Assembly (NCBI RefSeq): GCF_900114825.1
Contig: NZ_FOUI01000009.1
Span: forward strand, 1 to 64,000
Direction: 5' to 3'
Length of the DNA: 64,000 nucleotides
Source of the DNA: Halopseudomonas yangmingensis
Lineage (GTDB): Bacteria > Pseudomonadota > Gammaproteobacteria > Pseudomonadales > Pseudomonadaceae
Translations under genes and position numbers: made by a program
Notes under the pieces: model-generated
What the model saw: the letters and a program-made list of their open reading frames with translations, nothing else
Databases searched by the model: none
Told to the model about the DNA's origin: nothing
Part shown: positions 9,081-17,743 of the stretch, piece by piece
Layout of the letters: the number at the start of each line of letters is the position of its first letter
Position numbering within the stretch: the first letter of the stretch is position 1

Positions 9081-11285
9081 TTAGAACGTCTGGCCGAGGC
9101 GCATAAACAGCGCCTGCTGGTCATCCTCGTTGATGCCGATGCCGAGAATCAGCGGCCCGAGCAGGGTGTCTATGCCCAGCAGCAGACTGCCGGCCGCAAT
9201 GTAATCGGTATCAAAAGCATTGCTACCGTTGTTGTAAACCCGCCCGTATTCGAGGGTGCCACCCAGATAGATCGGCAGATTCACCGACAACAAGCTGCCC
9301 GGCATCAGGCGGCGGTAATACACGGCACGTGCCAGATTGAAATTCTGACCGGTCAGAGCATCCTGGCGATAACCGGAGAACATGCCCGGTCCGCCAAGCT
9401 GGAAGCTGCTTTGGGCTACATCCACATCATCGCTGGTGCGTCCGGCCATCAAGCCGGCAATCAGGCTGTGCGGGCCGCTGGAGTAGGCCCTGTTCAGACG
9501 AACATCAATCTGCCGGTAACGTTCACTGGCACCCAGGTCAGGTTCCGATTGGCGCCAGATGAAACGTGCGTCATCGCCGCTGCGCGGGAAGTTGACGTTG
9601 TCCAGCGTGTCACGGTCAATCTGCAGGCTGTAGAAAGCCTCGTCGAAGCTGAAGGACGGGCGTTGACGTTCGCCCACACGCACTTTGGCATCTCCCCAGT
9701 AGCGCGACATGCCGAAGCGGATCTCTCCGTTGTTGGAGATTTGCCGGCCCAGATTGAAACCGGTGCCATAGCGTTGCTGCCGGTAGTCAGCTACCGGCCG
9801 GTTATCCTCGATTACTTCGATGTTGCGTGACTCGGCGTTGGCAAAGGGAGCGACAAACCAGCGCGAACCGTAGTCCAGCGGCTGGTAGAACTCGCTGTAG
9901 GCCAGTTGTTGCTGACCCAGTTGAACCCGAGTCAGCCATTCGGCCCCCAGACGGTTGACACCGTTGACCCTCAGGCTGGCACCGATGTTGTACTGGCTGC
10001 CACCCTTGAAGTCGTCACTCAGACTGAGGCCGGGGCGCAGGTAGTTGATACCGGTTTCACGGCCGCTGGTGCGGATCACCAGGGTGTTGATCTGCTCGCC
10101 GTGGAGAACCTCGTAATTCACCCGGCTGAAGTAGTCGGTGCCGTAGATGGTGCCCATGTCCTTCTGCAGTCGTTCCAGGTTCAGTGGCTCGCCGACTTCC
10201 TGGCGTACCAGGCTGCGAATCACCCGGTCATCCACCTTGCCACTGTTGAGTATGCGGATTTCGTGAATGATTGGCTGGCGTTGCGGGCGGGCGCTGGCCA
10301 GATTGCCGCCGGGACTGGTTTGCAGTTGCCGCGCAGCCAGCTGTAGGGTCATCGGATGCTGCTGCAGGCTCTGGCTGCCGGCGAGAATCGCTGCGGGCAC
10401 TTCGGAAAAGCTGCCAAAGCCAATATCACCGAGTTCTGGTTGCAGCAGGATGTCGTTTGGTCCGAGTGTGGCCAGTTGCTTTTCGGTGTTGTTTCGCGTG
10501 AGCAGGGTAGTGGTCTGGTCCATGATGTCGAAGACCGACTTCAACTGCTCCTTGGATTTCAGTGGCGTGCCTATGTCCACCACAATCAGTCGGTCCACAC
10601 CCATGCGGCGTGCGACATCGACCGGCAGGTTATTGGTCAGCACGCCGTCCACCAGCATGCGTCCTTCATGGCGTACCGGAGCAAAGAAGCCCGGCAACGC
10701 CATGCTGGCGCGTATTGCCAAAGGCAGATGACCGCGCTGGAAGACCACCTGGTCACCGGTGGTGATGTCGGTAGCGACGGTTCGAAATGGAATCGGCAGG
10801 CGATCGAAGTCATCCACCTCGTTGGTGTGTACCAACAGGGTTTCCAGTGCCACACCGATATTCTGTCCCTGCAACAGGCCCAGCGGCAGCTTGACGCCCT
10901 GACGGTCAAAGCTCAGCCGCTGCTTGACCAGAAAGTCGCGATCATCCTGCTTGCGACGAAAGGGGATGTCCTCGCGTGCCGGGTCGTCGCTCATGATAGT
11001 GGCCCAGTCCAGCTCCTGAGCCAGTTCCGCCAGTTCGTCGGCACTGTAGCCGGCAGCGTAGAGACCTCCGATAACAGCCCCCATGCTGGTGCCGGCAATC
11101 GCATGCACGGGGATATTCTGGCGCTCAAGCTCCTGCAGTACGCCGATATGGGCCAGGCCGCGTGCACCTCCGCCGGACAGCACCAATCCGATACGCGGTT
11201 CGGCAGCCGCCAGGCCGGTAAACAGGCTCAGTAACACGGGCAGCAACGGGGTGCGGAGCAGTCGGCGTATCAACGGGGTGCGCAT
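9081..11285 (-). CDS. plpD: PlpD-like patatin phospholipase / type Vd autotransporter
   Basis: 734 residues: signal peptide (about 1-28), patatin domain with glycine-rich oxyanion loop SGGGARG (37-43), nucleophile motif GTSMG (Ser67) and catalytic DG (Asp213), a POTRA-like segment (about 340-420), then a C-terminal 16-strand-type BamA/Omp85 barrel (about 430-734) ending in F. This matches P. aeruginosa PlpD, in which the barrel exports the fused phospholipase A1 (type Vd secretion). The start at MRTPLIRR gives a clean signal peptide; an ATG 13 codons upstream is possible but would spoil it. The Shine-Dalgarno is weak. Confidence 0.93.
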   Translation of the reverse strand: MRTPLIRRLLRTPLLPVLLSLFTGLAAAEPRIGLVLSGGGARGLAHIGVLQELERQNIPVHAIAGTSMGAVIGGLYAAGYSADELAELAQELDWATIMSDDPAREDIPFRRKQDDRDFLVKQRLSFDRQGVKLPLGLLQGQNIGVALETLLVHTNEVDDFDRLPIPFRTVATDITTGDQVVFQRGHLPLAIRASMALPGFFAPVRHEGRMLVDGVLTNNLPVDVARRMGVDRLIVVDIGTPLKSKEQLKSVFDIMDQTTTLLTRNNTEKQLATLGPNDILLQPELGDIGFGSFSEVPAAILAGSQSLQQHPMTLQLAARQLQTSPGGNLASARPQRQPIIHEIRILNSGKVDDRVIRSLVRQEVGEPLNLERLQKDMGTIYGTDYFSRVNYEVLHGEQINTLVIRTSGRETGINYLRPGLSLSDDFKGGSQYNIGASLRVNGVNRLGAEWLTRVQLGQQQLAYSEFYQPLDYGSRWFVAPFANAESRNIEVIEDNRPVADYRQQRYGTGFNLGRQISNNGEIRFGMSRYWGDAKVRVGERQRPSFSFDEAFYSLQIDRDTLDNVNFPRSGDDARFIWRQSEPDLGASERYRQIDVRLNRAYSSGPHSLIAGLMAGRTSDDVDVAQSSFQLGGPGMFSGYRQDALTGQNFNLARAVYYRRLMPGSLLSVNLPIYLGGTLEYGRVYNNGSNAFDTDYIAAGSLLLGIDTLLGPLILGIGINEDDQQALFMRLGQTF

Positions 11286-11483
11286 GGGTGAAATCCATTG
11301 GTGACGGCATATGGCTGGCGGCATTGTAAAGCAAAGTTACCCGCCCAGGCTGCCTGCATCTTTGTTTGACTGCCCGTCACGCAACAGTCATGCAGTGTTC
11401 AAGGGACGGCAAAGCAGTTACTCCAGAATCTGTTGGTGAGGGCGCTGCTGTACGAGCGCCACAGCTCAAGCCAGGAGGCGTCA

Positions 11484-12302
11484 ATGAATATGGCACTGCA
11501 GCAGATTCACCCGGGCAGAACCCGGGTCCGGTCGCTCTGGATTTCCGACCTGCATCTGGGAACGCGCGGCTGTCAGGCCGAGAAATTGCTGGCATTTCTC
11601 AAACAGCATGATTGTCAGTACCTGTATCTGGTGGGCGATATCATTGACGGTTGGCGGATGCGCAAGGGCGTGTACTGGCCACAAAGTCATACCAATGTTC
11701 TGCGGCGGATTCTGACCATGAGCAAGCGCGGCACACAGGTCATCTACGTTACCGGTAACCACGACGAATTCCTGCGGCGTTATTCGGGCCTGGTGCTGGG
11801 TAATATCAGCCTGCTTGATGAGGCGATCCACGAAACCCTTGATGGTCGCCGCCTGCTGGTGATCCATGGAGACCAGTTTGATGTGATTACCCGATGTCAC
11901 CGCTGGCTGGCTTTTCTTGGTGATCACGCCTACGAGTTCAGCCTGGTACTCAACCGTTGGTTGAACCATTGGCGCAGGCGATGGGGCTACGGTTACTGGT
12001 CCTTGTCTTCATGGCTCAAGCAGCGAGTGAAGAGTGCGGTGAGCTTTATCAGTGACTACGAGGATGCTTTGCTGCACGAGTGTCGCAAGCGTGGACTCCA
12101 GGGTGTGGTGTGCGGGCACATACACCATGCCGAGTTGCGCGACATATCAGGAATTACCTATCACAACTGCGGTGACTGGGTTGAGTCCTGCACCGCTCTG
12201 GTGGAAAGACCGGATGGGCGTTTCGAGTTGCTGCGCTGGGATCAGTTGCAACCGGTGGCAACCGGGTTGCCCCTGGATGAACTGGCGGGGTTCAGCGAAT
12301 GA
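11484..12302 (+). CDS. LpxH-like UDP-2,3-diacylglucosamine diphosphatase family phosphoesterase
   Basis: 272 residues with every calcineurin-like metallophosphoesterase motif: SDLHLG, GDIIDGW, TGNHDEF, VIHGDQFD and CGHIHHAE, which hold a dinuclear metal centre. The W/R-rich middle (HWRRRWGYGYWS) suggests a membrane-associated lipid substrate. The protein is COG2908-like and longer than canonical LpxH (~240 aa), so it is probably a paralogue rather than the essential LpxH; its substrate is unproven. A perfect AGGAGG sets the start. The 3' end overlaps the convergent cyclase gene by 11 bases. Confidence 0.85.
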   Translation: MNMALQQIHPGRTRVRSLWISDLHLGTRGCQAEKLLAFLKQHDCQYLYLVGDIIDGWRMRKGVYWPQSHTNVLRRILTMSKRGTQVIYVTGNHDEFLRRYSGLVLGNISLLDEAIHETLDGRRLLVIHGDQFDVITRCHRWLAFLGDHAYEFSLVLNRWLNHWRRRWGYGYWSLSSWLKQRVKSAVSFISDYEDALLHECRKRGLQGVVCGHIHHAELRDISGITYHNCGDWVESCTALVERPDGRFELLRWDQLQPVATGLPLDELAGFSE

Positions 12303-13689
12303 TCTTGTCGCGCAATTTGCGAGCCGCCTGTTCCAGCGCCACGACAATCTGCTCCTTGTCGTAGTTGCGGATGCTGGCGGTGTCCAGATACATGGAGAAG
12401 CCGGGTAGCTCGTGCTCGACAAATTCGGGCGCGGCACCCAACTCCCTGCGCAAGCCGACCACCTGATAAATCTGTACCGGACGGGAGAAGCCCTTGACGT
12501 TGATCTGCCCCTTGTCGCGGCACAGGATGGTGTCCTTGACCAGTGACCAGGTTTCGTGGGGGATAAGTATCTCTCCCGCCTCGGCAGCACTCTCCAGGCG
12601 GCTGGCCAGATTCACCTCGCGGCCGATGATGGTGTAATCCATCCGGCTCTGGGCGCCAAAGTTGCCAACCGTGCAGTAGCCGGTACTGAGCCCCATGCGG
12701 ATCTCCAGTGGCCGGGTAATGCCCTTGCTGCGCCATTGCTGGCGCAATACTTTCATGTGTTTGCGCATGGCAATGGCCATGGATACTGCTGCTTCGGCAT
12801 CCTCCTTGGCGCCGCGGGTGACCGGATCGCCAAAGAACACCATCACGCAGTCACCAATGAACTTGTCAATGGTGCCGCCGTACTCCAGCGCGATGCGTGA
12901 CATTTCATCAAGGTAATTGTTCAGCAGGTCGGTCAGAGCTTCTGGTTCCATCTCTTCGGCCAGTTCGGTAAAGCCGCGGATGTCGGAAAAGAATACGGTG
13001 AGTTTGCGTCGCCGGGTTTCCAGACGCACACTCTGGCGGCCACTGAAGATTGATTCCCAGACTTGCGGTGACAGGTACTTGGACAGGTTGGCCGCAAGCA
13101 TGGCGCTCTTTTGCTGCTGCTGGCCGATTTGTTCGCGTGCCTGTTCAAGGTGACGACCCTGACGGTAAAGGAAGATGCCCTGTGTGATGATCACGGCAAT
13201 GCCGCCAATCAGGCTGGCAGCATTGAGCAGACTGCTGCCGGCCGGGTTCAGTGTGGCGGTAGTCACTTGGCCAGCCAGTAATGCCGCGGCAACCGCCAGC
13301 AGCCAGGCGGCAATCAGGTAGCGCGCCCCCCCGGCAATACTGCTGGCAAAGCCGAGCATCAGCATAAAGACCATTGATGGCACCAGGCTGAAGCCGATCA
13401 AGGCAACCAGAACGCCGCAATGCAACGCATCGATTGCCAGCAGCAGCAAGCGGAACTTAACCGAATCCCGGTGAGCCAGCCGGCGATTGCTCCATTCGGC
13501 CAGATGCGGGTAAAACAGGCTCCAGGCAATCACCAGCGTTGCGGTGATTGCTCCGCTGCTCTGTTCGAGCGCGGCCGCCGCAAAGGTCAGGGCCACACAC
13601 AGGTAGGCGATGATGCGGGCGTGGTATCCCTGCAGGGGAGGGCGTACCGGAATCCTGAAGCTGTTCAGGGGCATGTTGCAGCTATCCAT
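12292..13689 (-). CDS. cyaB: Membrane class III adenylate cyclase with MASE2-type sensor (CyaB-like)
   Basis: 465 residues. The N-terminal ~190 residues form about six transmembrane helices of MASE2 type, followed by a short coiled linker (EQARE...QQQQ) and a class III cyclase domain. Metal-binding Asp residues are visible in FFSDIRGFTE and FIGDCVMVFFGD, the purine-selecting Lys in TIDKFIGD, and the transition-state Asn/Arg in GREVNLASRLE. The layout matches P. aeruginosa CyaB, which makes cAMP for Vfr. Starts at 13689 (MDSCNMPLN) or 13674 (MPLNSFRI) both lack a strong Shine-Dalgarno, so the N-terminus is uncertain by five residues. Confidence 0.88.
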   Translation of the reverse strand: MDSCNMPLNSFRIPVRPPLQGYHARIIAYLCVALTFAAAALEQSSGAITATLVIAWSLFYPHLAEWSNRRLAHRDSVKFRLLLLAIDALHCGVLVALIGFSLVPSMVFMLMLGFASSIAGGARYLIAAWLLAVAAALLAGQVTTATLNPAGSSLLNAASLIGGIAVIITQGIFLYRQGRHLEQAREQIGQQQQKSAMLAANLSKYLSPQVWESIFSGRQSVRLETRRRKLTVFFSDIRGFTELAEEMEPEALTDLLNNYLDEMSRIALEYGGTIDKFIGDCVMVFFGDPVTRGAKEDAEAAVSMAIAMRKHMKVLRQQWRSKGITRPLEIRMGLSTGYCTVGNFGAQSRMDYTIIGREVNLASRLESAAEAGEILIPHETWSLVKDTILCRDKGQINVKGFSRPVQIYQVVGLRRELGAAPEFVEHELPGFSMYLDTASIRNYDKEQIVVALEQAARKLRDKIIR

Positions 13690-13855
13690 TGCCAGAAAAG
13701 TGAAGGGGGATACTGCCGCCTTGGGCGATCGTATCCCGCAGGGATCATAATATGCGGGGAGGCAGGGGGGAATAGCGGCTTGTGGTAAGGGCCGTGCCTG
13801 TGGCAGTTTGATGCGGGTCAATATTGCCTGTAGCTGCTATCTAGGAGAACCATTG

Positions 13856-14419
13856 GTGGATGCTTTGCATGCCTTGCACTCGCGGGTTTCCGTACCCCGC
13901 CTGACCGGACCTGCACCCACGCCGAGACAGGTGGAGGCGCTGTTGCAGGCGGCCCTGCGTGCCCCGGATCACGCCTGGTTACGGCCCTGGCGATTTCTGC
14001 TGCTGGAACAACAAGGGCTTGAGCGGCTCGGGGACTTGTTCGGGCAGGTGGCATTACGCAACACACCGGATATTTCTGCCGATGTCCTGGCTCGCTATCA
14101 GGGGCTTCCCTTGCGCGCCCCCATGATGATCATTGCCATTGCACGGCATGTGCCCCACCCCAAAGTGCCCGAGGCCGAACAGGACATGTCCTGTGCCGTG
14201 GCTGTCGGCAACCTGCTTCTGGCAGCCCATGCCATGGGGCTTGGAGCGGTCTGGCGCACCGGTGAGATGGCAGCCGAACCACTGGTGCACGATGGCCTGG
14301 GGCTGGCGGAAAACGAAAAGATCATCGCCTTTGTCTATCTGGGGCAGCCGGCAGGCGGCCGCAAGCCGGTTCCCGAGCTCAAGCCGGCGGACTATCTGGA
14401 GGTATGGACTGGTAACTGA
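13856..14419 (+). CDS. Nitroreductase family protein (YdjA-like)
   Basis: 187 residues of the compact FMN-dependent nitroreductase family closest in form to E. coli YdjA: an early R-S/V-x-x-R-L FMN-phosphate motif (HSRVSVPRL), APDHAWLRPWRF, and the late GLGAVWRTGE motif. It probably reduces nitro or quinone-like substrates with NAD(P)H as a homodimer. The start is GTG (VDALHALH, matching MDAL in the family), eight bases after AGGAG; a TTG one codon upstream is equally served. It overlaps the convergent kinase gene by 28 bp. Confidence 0.85.
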   Translation: MDALHALHSRVSVPRLTGPAPTPRQVEALLQAALRAPDHAWLRPWRFLLLEQQGLERLGDLFGQVALRNTPDISADVLARYQGLPLRAPMMIIAIARHVPHPKVPEAEQDMSCAVAVGNLLLAAHAMGLGAVWRTGEMAAEPLVHDGLGLAENEKIIAFVYLGQPAGGRKPVPELKPADYLEVWTGN

Positions 14420-15720
14420 ATATTGGCTCGCAGGCCACCGGCGGTGGCCCGGCTAAAGCCCAGAGTGCCACCGTGGCGGCTTATTGCACGACGGGCTATG
14501 GTCAGCCCCAGTCCGTGGCCGCTATTGGCTGCCTGCTCCGGCAGGCGCAGAAAGGGTTCGCCGAGCCGTCCCAGCCACTCGTCAGGTACTCCCGGCCCCT
14601 GGTCTTCAATTTGCAGGCTCAACAGGTCGGCATCATGCGTCAGTCTCAGTGTGATGCAACCGTTGTCCGGACTGAAACGCACGGCATTGCGCAACAGGTT
14701 GTCGATGGCGCTGGCCAGCTGGTCGGGCCAGCCCTGTATCTGGATGCCGCTGCTGCCTTGCAGATCAAAGCGGATGTGGCGTTCTTCGGCCAGTAAATAC
14801 GCCTGTTCCACGCAGTTACTGACCAGGCTGTCCAGGTCAAAGGGCTCGGCTGGCTGATCCAGGGTATCCAGTCGGCTCAGCGCGAGAATGTCGTCAATCA
14901 GGGCATCCAGTTGGTCGCAGGCCTTGTCCAGTCTCTGCCACATGGGGTCATCGGGAGCAGGCTGGTGTCGCTGCACCAGTGCCAGTCCGATGCGCAGGCG
15001 CGCCAGTGGTGAGCGCAGTTCGTGGGAAACATCGCGCAGAAGCTGGCGCTGACTGCCCAGCAGCTGCTGGATGCGTCCGGCCATTGCCTGGAAACGGCGT
15101 GCCAGGTCGCCGATCTCGTCCCGTCGCTGGCTTGTCAGGGTCAGCGGCTGCAATGCCACATCGCCGAACTCGCCGCGCTGCAACTGTTCGGCGGCTTGCC
15201 CCAGGCGGGCCAGTGGCAGCGTCAGGTAGCGGCTAAGCAGCAGGCTGAGGATGCCCAGTACCAGCATTGCCAGCAGGATATTGACCAGTAGCCCCCAGCG
15301 GCTGTGCTGCCAGCGCAGCAGTTCGGGAGTGGGTACATGGATGGTCAGTTGGTACTGGTCGCGTTGTGATTCCCAGCCAAGCTGCAGCAGCCGGCCATGT
15401 CGCGTGCTGGTCGATTCTGCCGATGCCTCAAAGCGCGGTAACTGTGGAATGGTACCGGGCAGCAAGCGCTGGCCCTGACTGTTGTAGAGCTGTGCGCGCA
15501 ACCGGTAGTCGCGTCTTTGCTGCTCCAGCCACTGCTGTGCGAGTTGCGGGCCACCGCTTTCATAACGGTTGATCAGTTGCTCGGAAAAATCCCTGAGCTG
15601 GGGGTGGAACTGCAACAGCAACCAGTCCTGTTGCAGCATGCGGCTGACCAGAAAGCCGCTACCGCCGACCAGCAGGGTTGCCAGCCAGAGGACCGCGAAA
15701 ACTTTCCAGAACAGCCGCAT
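14392..15720 (-). CDS. cpxS: Sensor histidine kinase CpxS/CpxA-like
   Basis: 442 residues: transmembrane helix (about 5-28), periplasmic sensor of about 120 residues, second transmembrane helix (about 142-165), HAMP, H-box DVSHELRSPLARLRIGL with the phospho-acceptor His, N-box DNLLRNAVRFS, G1 DQGPGVP and G2 GHGLGLTI. It should phosphorylate the OmpR-type regulator encoded two genes upstream. The order regulator, Spy-like protein, kinase matches P. aeruginosa PA3204-PA3206 (CpxR/CpxS). It starts eight bases after the spy-like gene. Confidence 0.92.
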   Translation of the reverse strand: MRLFWKVFAVLWLATLLVGGSGFLVSRMLQQDWLLLQFHPQLRDFSEQLINRYESGGPQLAQQWLEQQRRDYRLRAQLYNSQGQRLLPGTIPQLPRFEASAESTSTRHGRLLQLGWESQRDQYQLTIHVPTPELLRWQHSRWGLLVNILLAMLVLGILSLLLSRYLTLPLARLGQAAEQLQRGEFGDVALQPLTLTSQRRDEIGDLARRFQAMAGRIQQLLGSQRQLLRDVSHELRSPLARLRIGLALVQRHQPAPDDPMWQRLDKACDQLDALIDDILALSRLDTLDQPAEPFDLDSLVSNCVEQAYLLAEERHIRFDLQGSSGIQIQGWPDQLASAIDNLLRNAVRFSPDNGCITLRLTHDADLLSLQIEDQGPGVPDEWLGRLGEPFLRLPEQAANSGHGLGLTIARRAISRHGGTLGFSRATAGGLRANIQLPVHTSR

Positions 15721-15728
15721 GGCGAGAC

Positions 15729-16106
15729 TTAACTCCGGTTCTGGCGGTCGCCACGCTCAGACTTTTTGCTGCGTTTGCCATCCATGTTGTCACTGCCCTG
15801 GCGTTTGCTGCGTTGCTCCATACGCTGCTGGCGCTCTTCGCGCATCTGCTGCCAGGCTTTTTGCTGTTCCTCGTTGAGAATGCCCTGCATTTCCTGCTGG
15901 TGTTGTTCGCGAAGCTGCTGGTGCTGCTGCTGGTGGCGCTGGTGCATGTCGCGCACCTGTGACTGCTGGCCCTCATCCAGTTGCAGGCGTTCGGTAAGCC
16001 GCTGCAGGTGCTGCTCGCTATCCATGCGTCCCATGCCTTGGGCCAGTGAGGCAGTGGAAATACTGATGGCGGCAATCAGCAGGCTGGTGGTAAGAATGGT
16101 TTTCAT
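15729..16106 (-). CDS. Spy/CpxP-like periplasmic protein
   Basis: 125 residues with a signal peptide (about 1-22, ending SLAQG) and the LTxxQ-family core (LTERLQLDEGQQSQV), followed by a very Gln/Arg/Glu-rich helix and a charged Lys/Arg tail. Spy and CpxP are cradle-shaped periplasmic chaperones or feedback inhibitors of the Cpx kinase. Sitting between regulator and kinase, it is a likely inhibitor or accessory sensor of CpxS. AGGAG lies nine bases before the ATG, and GTAAA boxes lie upstream. Confidence 0.85.
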   Translation of the reverse strand: MKTILTTSLLIAAISISTASLAQGMGRMDSEQHLQRLTERLQLDEGQQSQVRDMHQRHQQQHQQLREQHQQEMQGILNEEQQKAWQQMREERQQRMEQRSKRQGSDNMDGKRSKKSERGDRQNRS

Positions 16107-16189
16107 GCGGGAACTCCTCTGTGCATTAACCGGGGCCCGTATTGCCGGTAGTGGCTGTCGGGCTTGTATGACAGTTTGCCGGTTGGCCG

Positions 16190-16226
16190 GTAAAGCGCCG
16201 CTGTTGCCGGGTAAAGACTCTGTAAA
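16190..16226. promoter_or_regulatory. Putative CpxR binding site (three phased GTAAA boxes)
   Basis: GTAAA occurs at 16190, 16211 and 16222. The last two form GTAAA-N6-GTAAA, within the spacing range reported for E. coli CpxR boxes. Start-to-start distances of 21 and 11 bp place all three on one helix face. The site lies between cpxR and the spy-like gene, 84-120 bp upstream of the spy ATG, where an internal autoregulated promoter would be expected. The boxes are read on the + strand while the genes run on the minus strand. Confidence 0.6.
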
Positions 16227-16234
16227 GGTTTCGG

Positions 16235-16927
16235 TTACTGGCGCAGCAGATAGCCGCGGCCGCGCACCGACTGGATCAATGGCCGGCCATCCGCATGCTG
16301 GCCGAGTTTGCGGCGCAGGTTGCTGATATGCATGTCAAGACTGCGATCGTAAGGGCCGAGTGGCTTGCCCAATACCTCGCGAGACAATTGCTGGCGGTCC
16401 ACCAGTTGCCCGCTGTTATGCATGAGCATAGCCAGAATCAAGGCTTCGGTCTGAGTCAGTGCCAGTAGCTCGTCGTTGCGCCAGACCAGCAGGCTTTCGC
16501 TGTCCAGGCGCAGGGCGCCGCACTGCAGTTGTCCGCTGCCCTGGGGCACAGGCTGGCTGCGGCGCAGCAGGGCACGCAGGCGGGCTACCAGTTCGCGCGG
16601 GTCGCAGGGTTTGGCCAGATAGTCATCAGCGCCGAGTTCCAGGCCGAGGATGCGATCGATGGGTTCGCCGCGGGCACTGAGCATCAGCACCGGTGTGTTG
16701 TGCAGGCGGCGCAGCTCGCGTAGCACCTCCAGTCCACTGGTGTCCGGCAGCATCAGATCCAGAATGATTGCATCGGCTTCGGCGGCAGCAGCCATCTGCA
16801 GCCCGCTGCGGCCGTCATGCGCGCACGTTACCGCGAAGCCTTCACCCTGCAGCCAGTCGCTTAGCAGCTCGCAAAGCTCCTGGTCATCATCAATCAGTAG
16901 CAGGTGTTGTGGGTTCAGTTCAGCCAT
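16235..16927 (-). CDS. cpxR: OmpR-family response regulator CpxR-like
   Basis: 230 residues: receiver domain with acidic pocket (LIDDDQE), phospho-acceptor Asp in ILDLMLPDTSG, conserved Lys in DYLAKPCDPREL; then a winged-helix DNA-binding domain of OmpR/PhoB type (about 130-228, RSLDMHISNLRRKLG and the C-terminal VRGRGYLLR). It is the cognate partner of the kinase downstream. Its 5' end overlaps the preceding membrane-protein gene by 13 bases, indicating translational coupling and a transcript starting at or before yciI. Confidence 0.93.
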   Translation of the reverse strand: MAELNPQHLLLIDDDQELCELLSDWLQGEGFAVTCAHDGRSGLQMAAAAEADAIILDLMLPDTSGLEVLRELRRLHNTPVLMLSARGEPIDRILGLELGADDYLAKPCDPRELVARLRALLRRSQPVPQGSGQLQCGALRLDSESLLVWRNDELLALTQTEALILAMLMHNSGQLVDRQQLSREVLGKPLGPYDRSLDMHISNLRRKLGQHADGRPLIQSVRGRGYLLRQ

Positions 16928-17316
16928 TCACTGCTTTTCCGTCGACCGCCGCCGCTACGCCCCAGCATAAAACCGAGCAGCAGACTGCCGGCAACCGTGC
17001 CGCCGCCAATCAGGAACCACTGCTGTTGCTGTTGTTGGTCGCGCGCGCGCATGGCATCGATAATCGCTTGCTGCTGTTGCAGTCGATCCTGCAGTAGCAG
17101 GTTTTCCTCGCTCAGGGGGTTGTCCCTGGCCTGCGAGCGGGCCTGTTGCAGGGCGTTTTCCAGGCGTGCGCGTTCGGCTTCAAGCTCGGCCAGTTCTGCC
17201 TGCAATACCGCGGTGTCTTGCACGTTTTCGCTATCGGCAAGGGGGTCGGCGCTGGCGGGCAGGGCGCCGGTGCTGATCCACAGGGCCAGCAGCAGGGTGG
17301 TCAATGGTGTGCGCAT
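16915..17316 (-). CDS. Signal-peptide, coiled-coil, membrane-anchored protein of unknown function
   Basis: 133 residues: signal peptide (about 1-23, ending ASADP), a long Ala/Glu/Gln-rich coiled coil (about 37-98), a transmembrane helix (about 101-120, WFLIGGGTVAGSLLLGFMLG) and a short basic tail. It resembles the coiled-coil plus anchor half of the E. coli YgiM-type SH3-anchor proteins but has no SH3 domain. From memory, homologues in Pseudomonas are called translation initiation factor 2-like, a label nothing here supports. Cotranscription with cpxR suggests an envelope role. Confidence 0.75.
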   Translation of the reverse strand: MRTPLTTLLLALWISTGALPASADPLADSENVQDTAVLQAELAELEAERARLENALQQARSQARDNPLSEENLLLQDRLQQQQAIIDAMRARDQQQQQQWFLIGGGTVAGSLLLGFMLGRSGGGRRKSSEWLN

Positions 17317-17327
17317 TGCTGGGCTCC

Positions 17328-17630
17328 TCAGGCAGGCAGAACAGGTTTGAAGGGTTTGACTTCAACTGCGGCATATACGCCGGCGGTCACATAGGGGTCT
17401 TCGGCTGCCCAGGCGCGTGCCTGTTCCAGCGAGTCGAACTCGGCTACAACCAGGCTGCCGGTAAAGCCGGCTTCCCCTGGCTCCGGGGTATCCAGTGCCG
17501 GATGAGGCCCGGCCAGTAGCAACCGGCCGGCAGCCTGAAGGGCTTGCAGGCGTTGCAGGTGGGCTGGTCGGGCACTCAGGCGGGACGAGAGGCTGTCAGG
17601 GTGGTCGGTGGCCATGATGGCGTAGAACAT
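17328..17630 (-). CDS. yciI: YciI family protein
   Basis: 100 residues of the ferredoxin-like YciI family: [18 protein letters not shown] start, central [10 protein letters not shown] with the conserved His-Asp region, and a late [14 protein letters not shown] motif. Proteins of this family form dimers with a putative active-site His-Asp pair, but the reaction is unknown. It is the first gene of the minus-strand run leading into the Cpx operon (11-base gap to the next gene) and is divergent from the RNase AM gene. Confidence 0.88.
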   Translation of the reverse strand: MFYAIMATDHPDSLSSRLSARPAHLQRLQALQAAGRLLLAGPHPALDTPEPGEAGFTGSLVVAEFDSLEQARAWAAEDPYVTAGVYAAVEVKPFKPVLPA

Positions 17631-17743
17631 GCGGAATCCTTGGTGTACTGGGCCGGCGGACGGCAGACGGTTTGTTCAGGTAAAACTGGCATGCAGACGG
17701 CATAATAGACAATATGTCGTCCCGGCCACCAGCGGAGAGCCCC

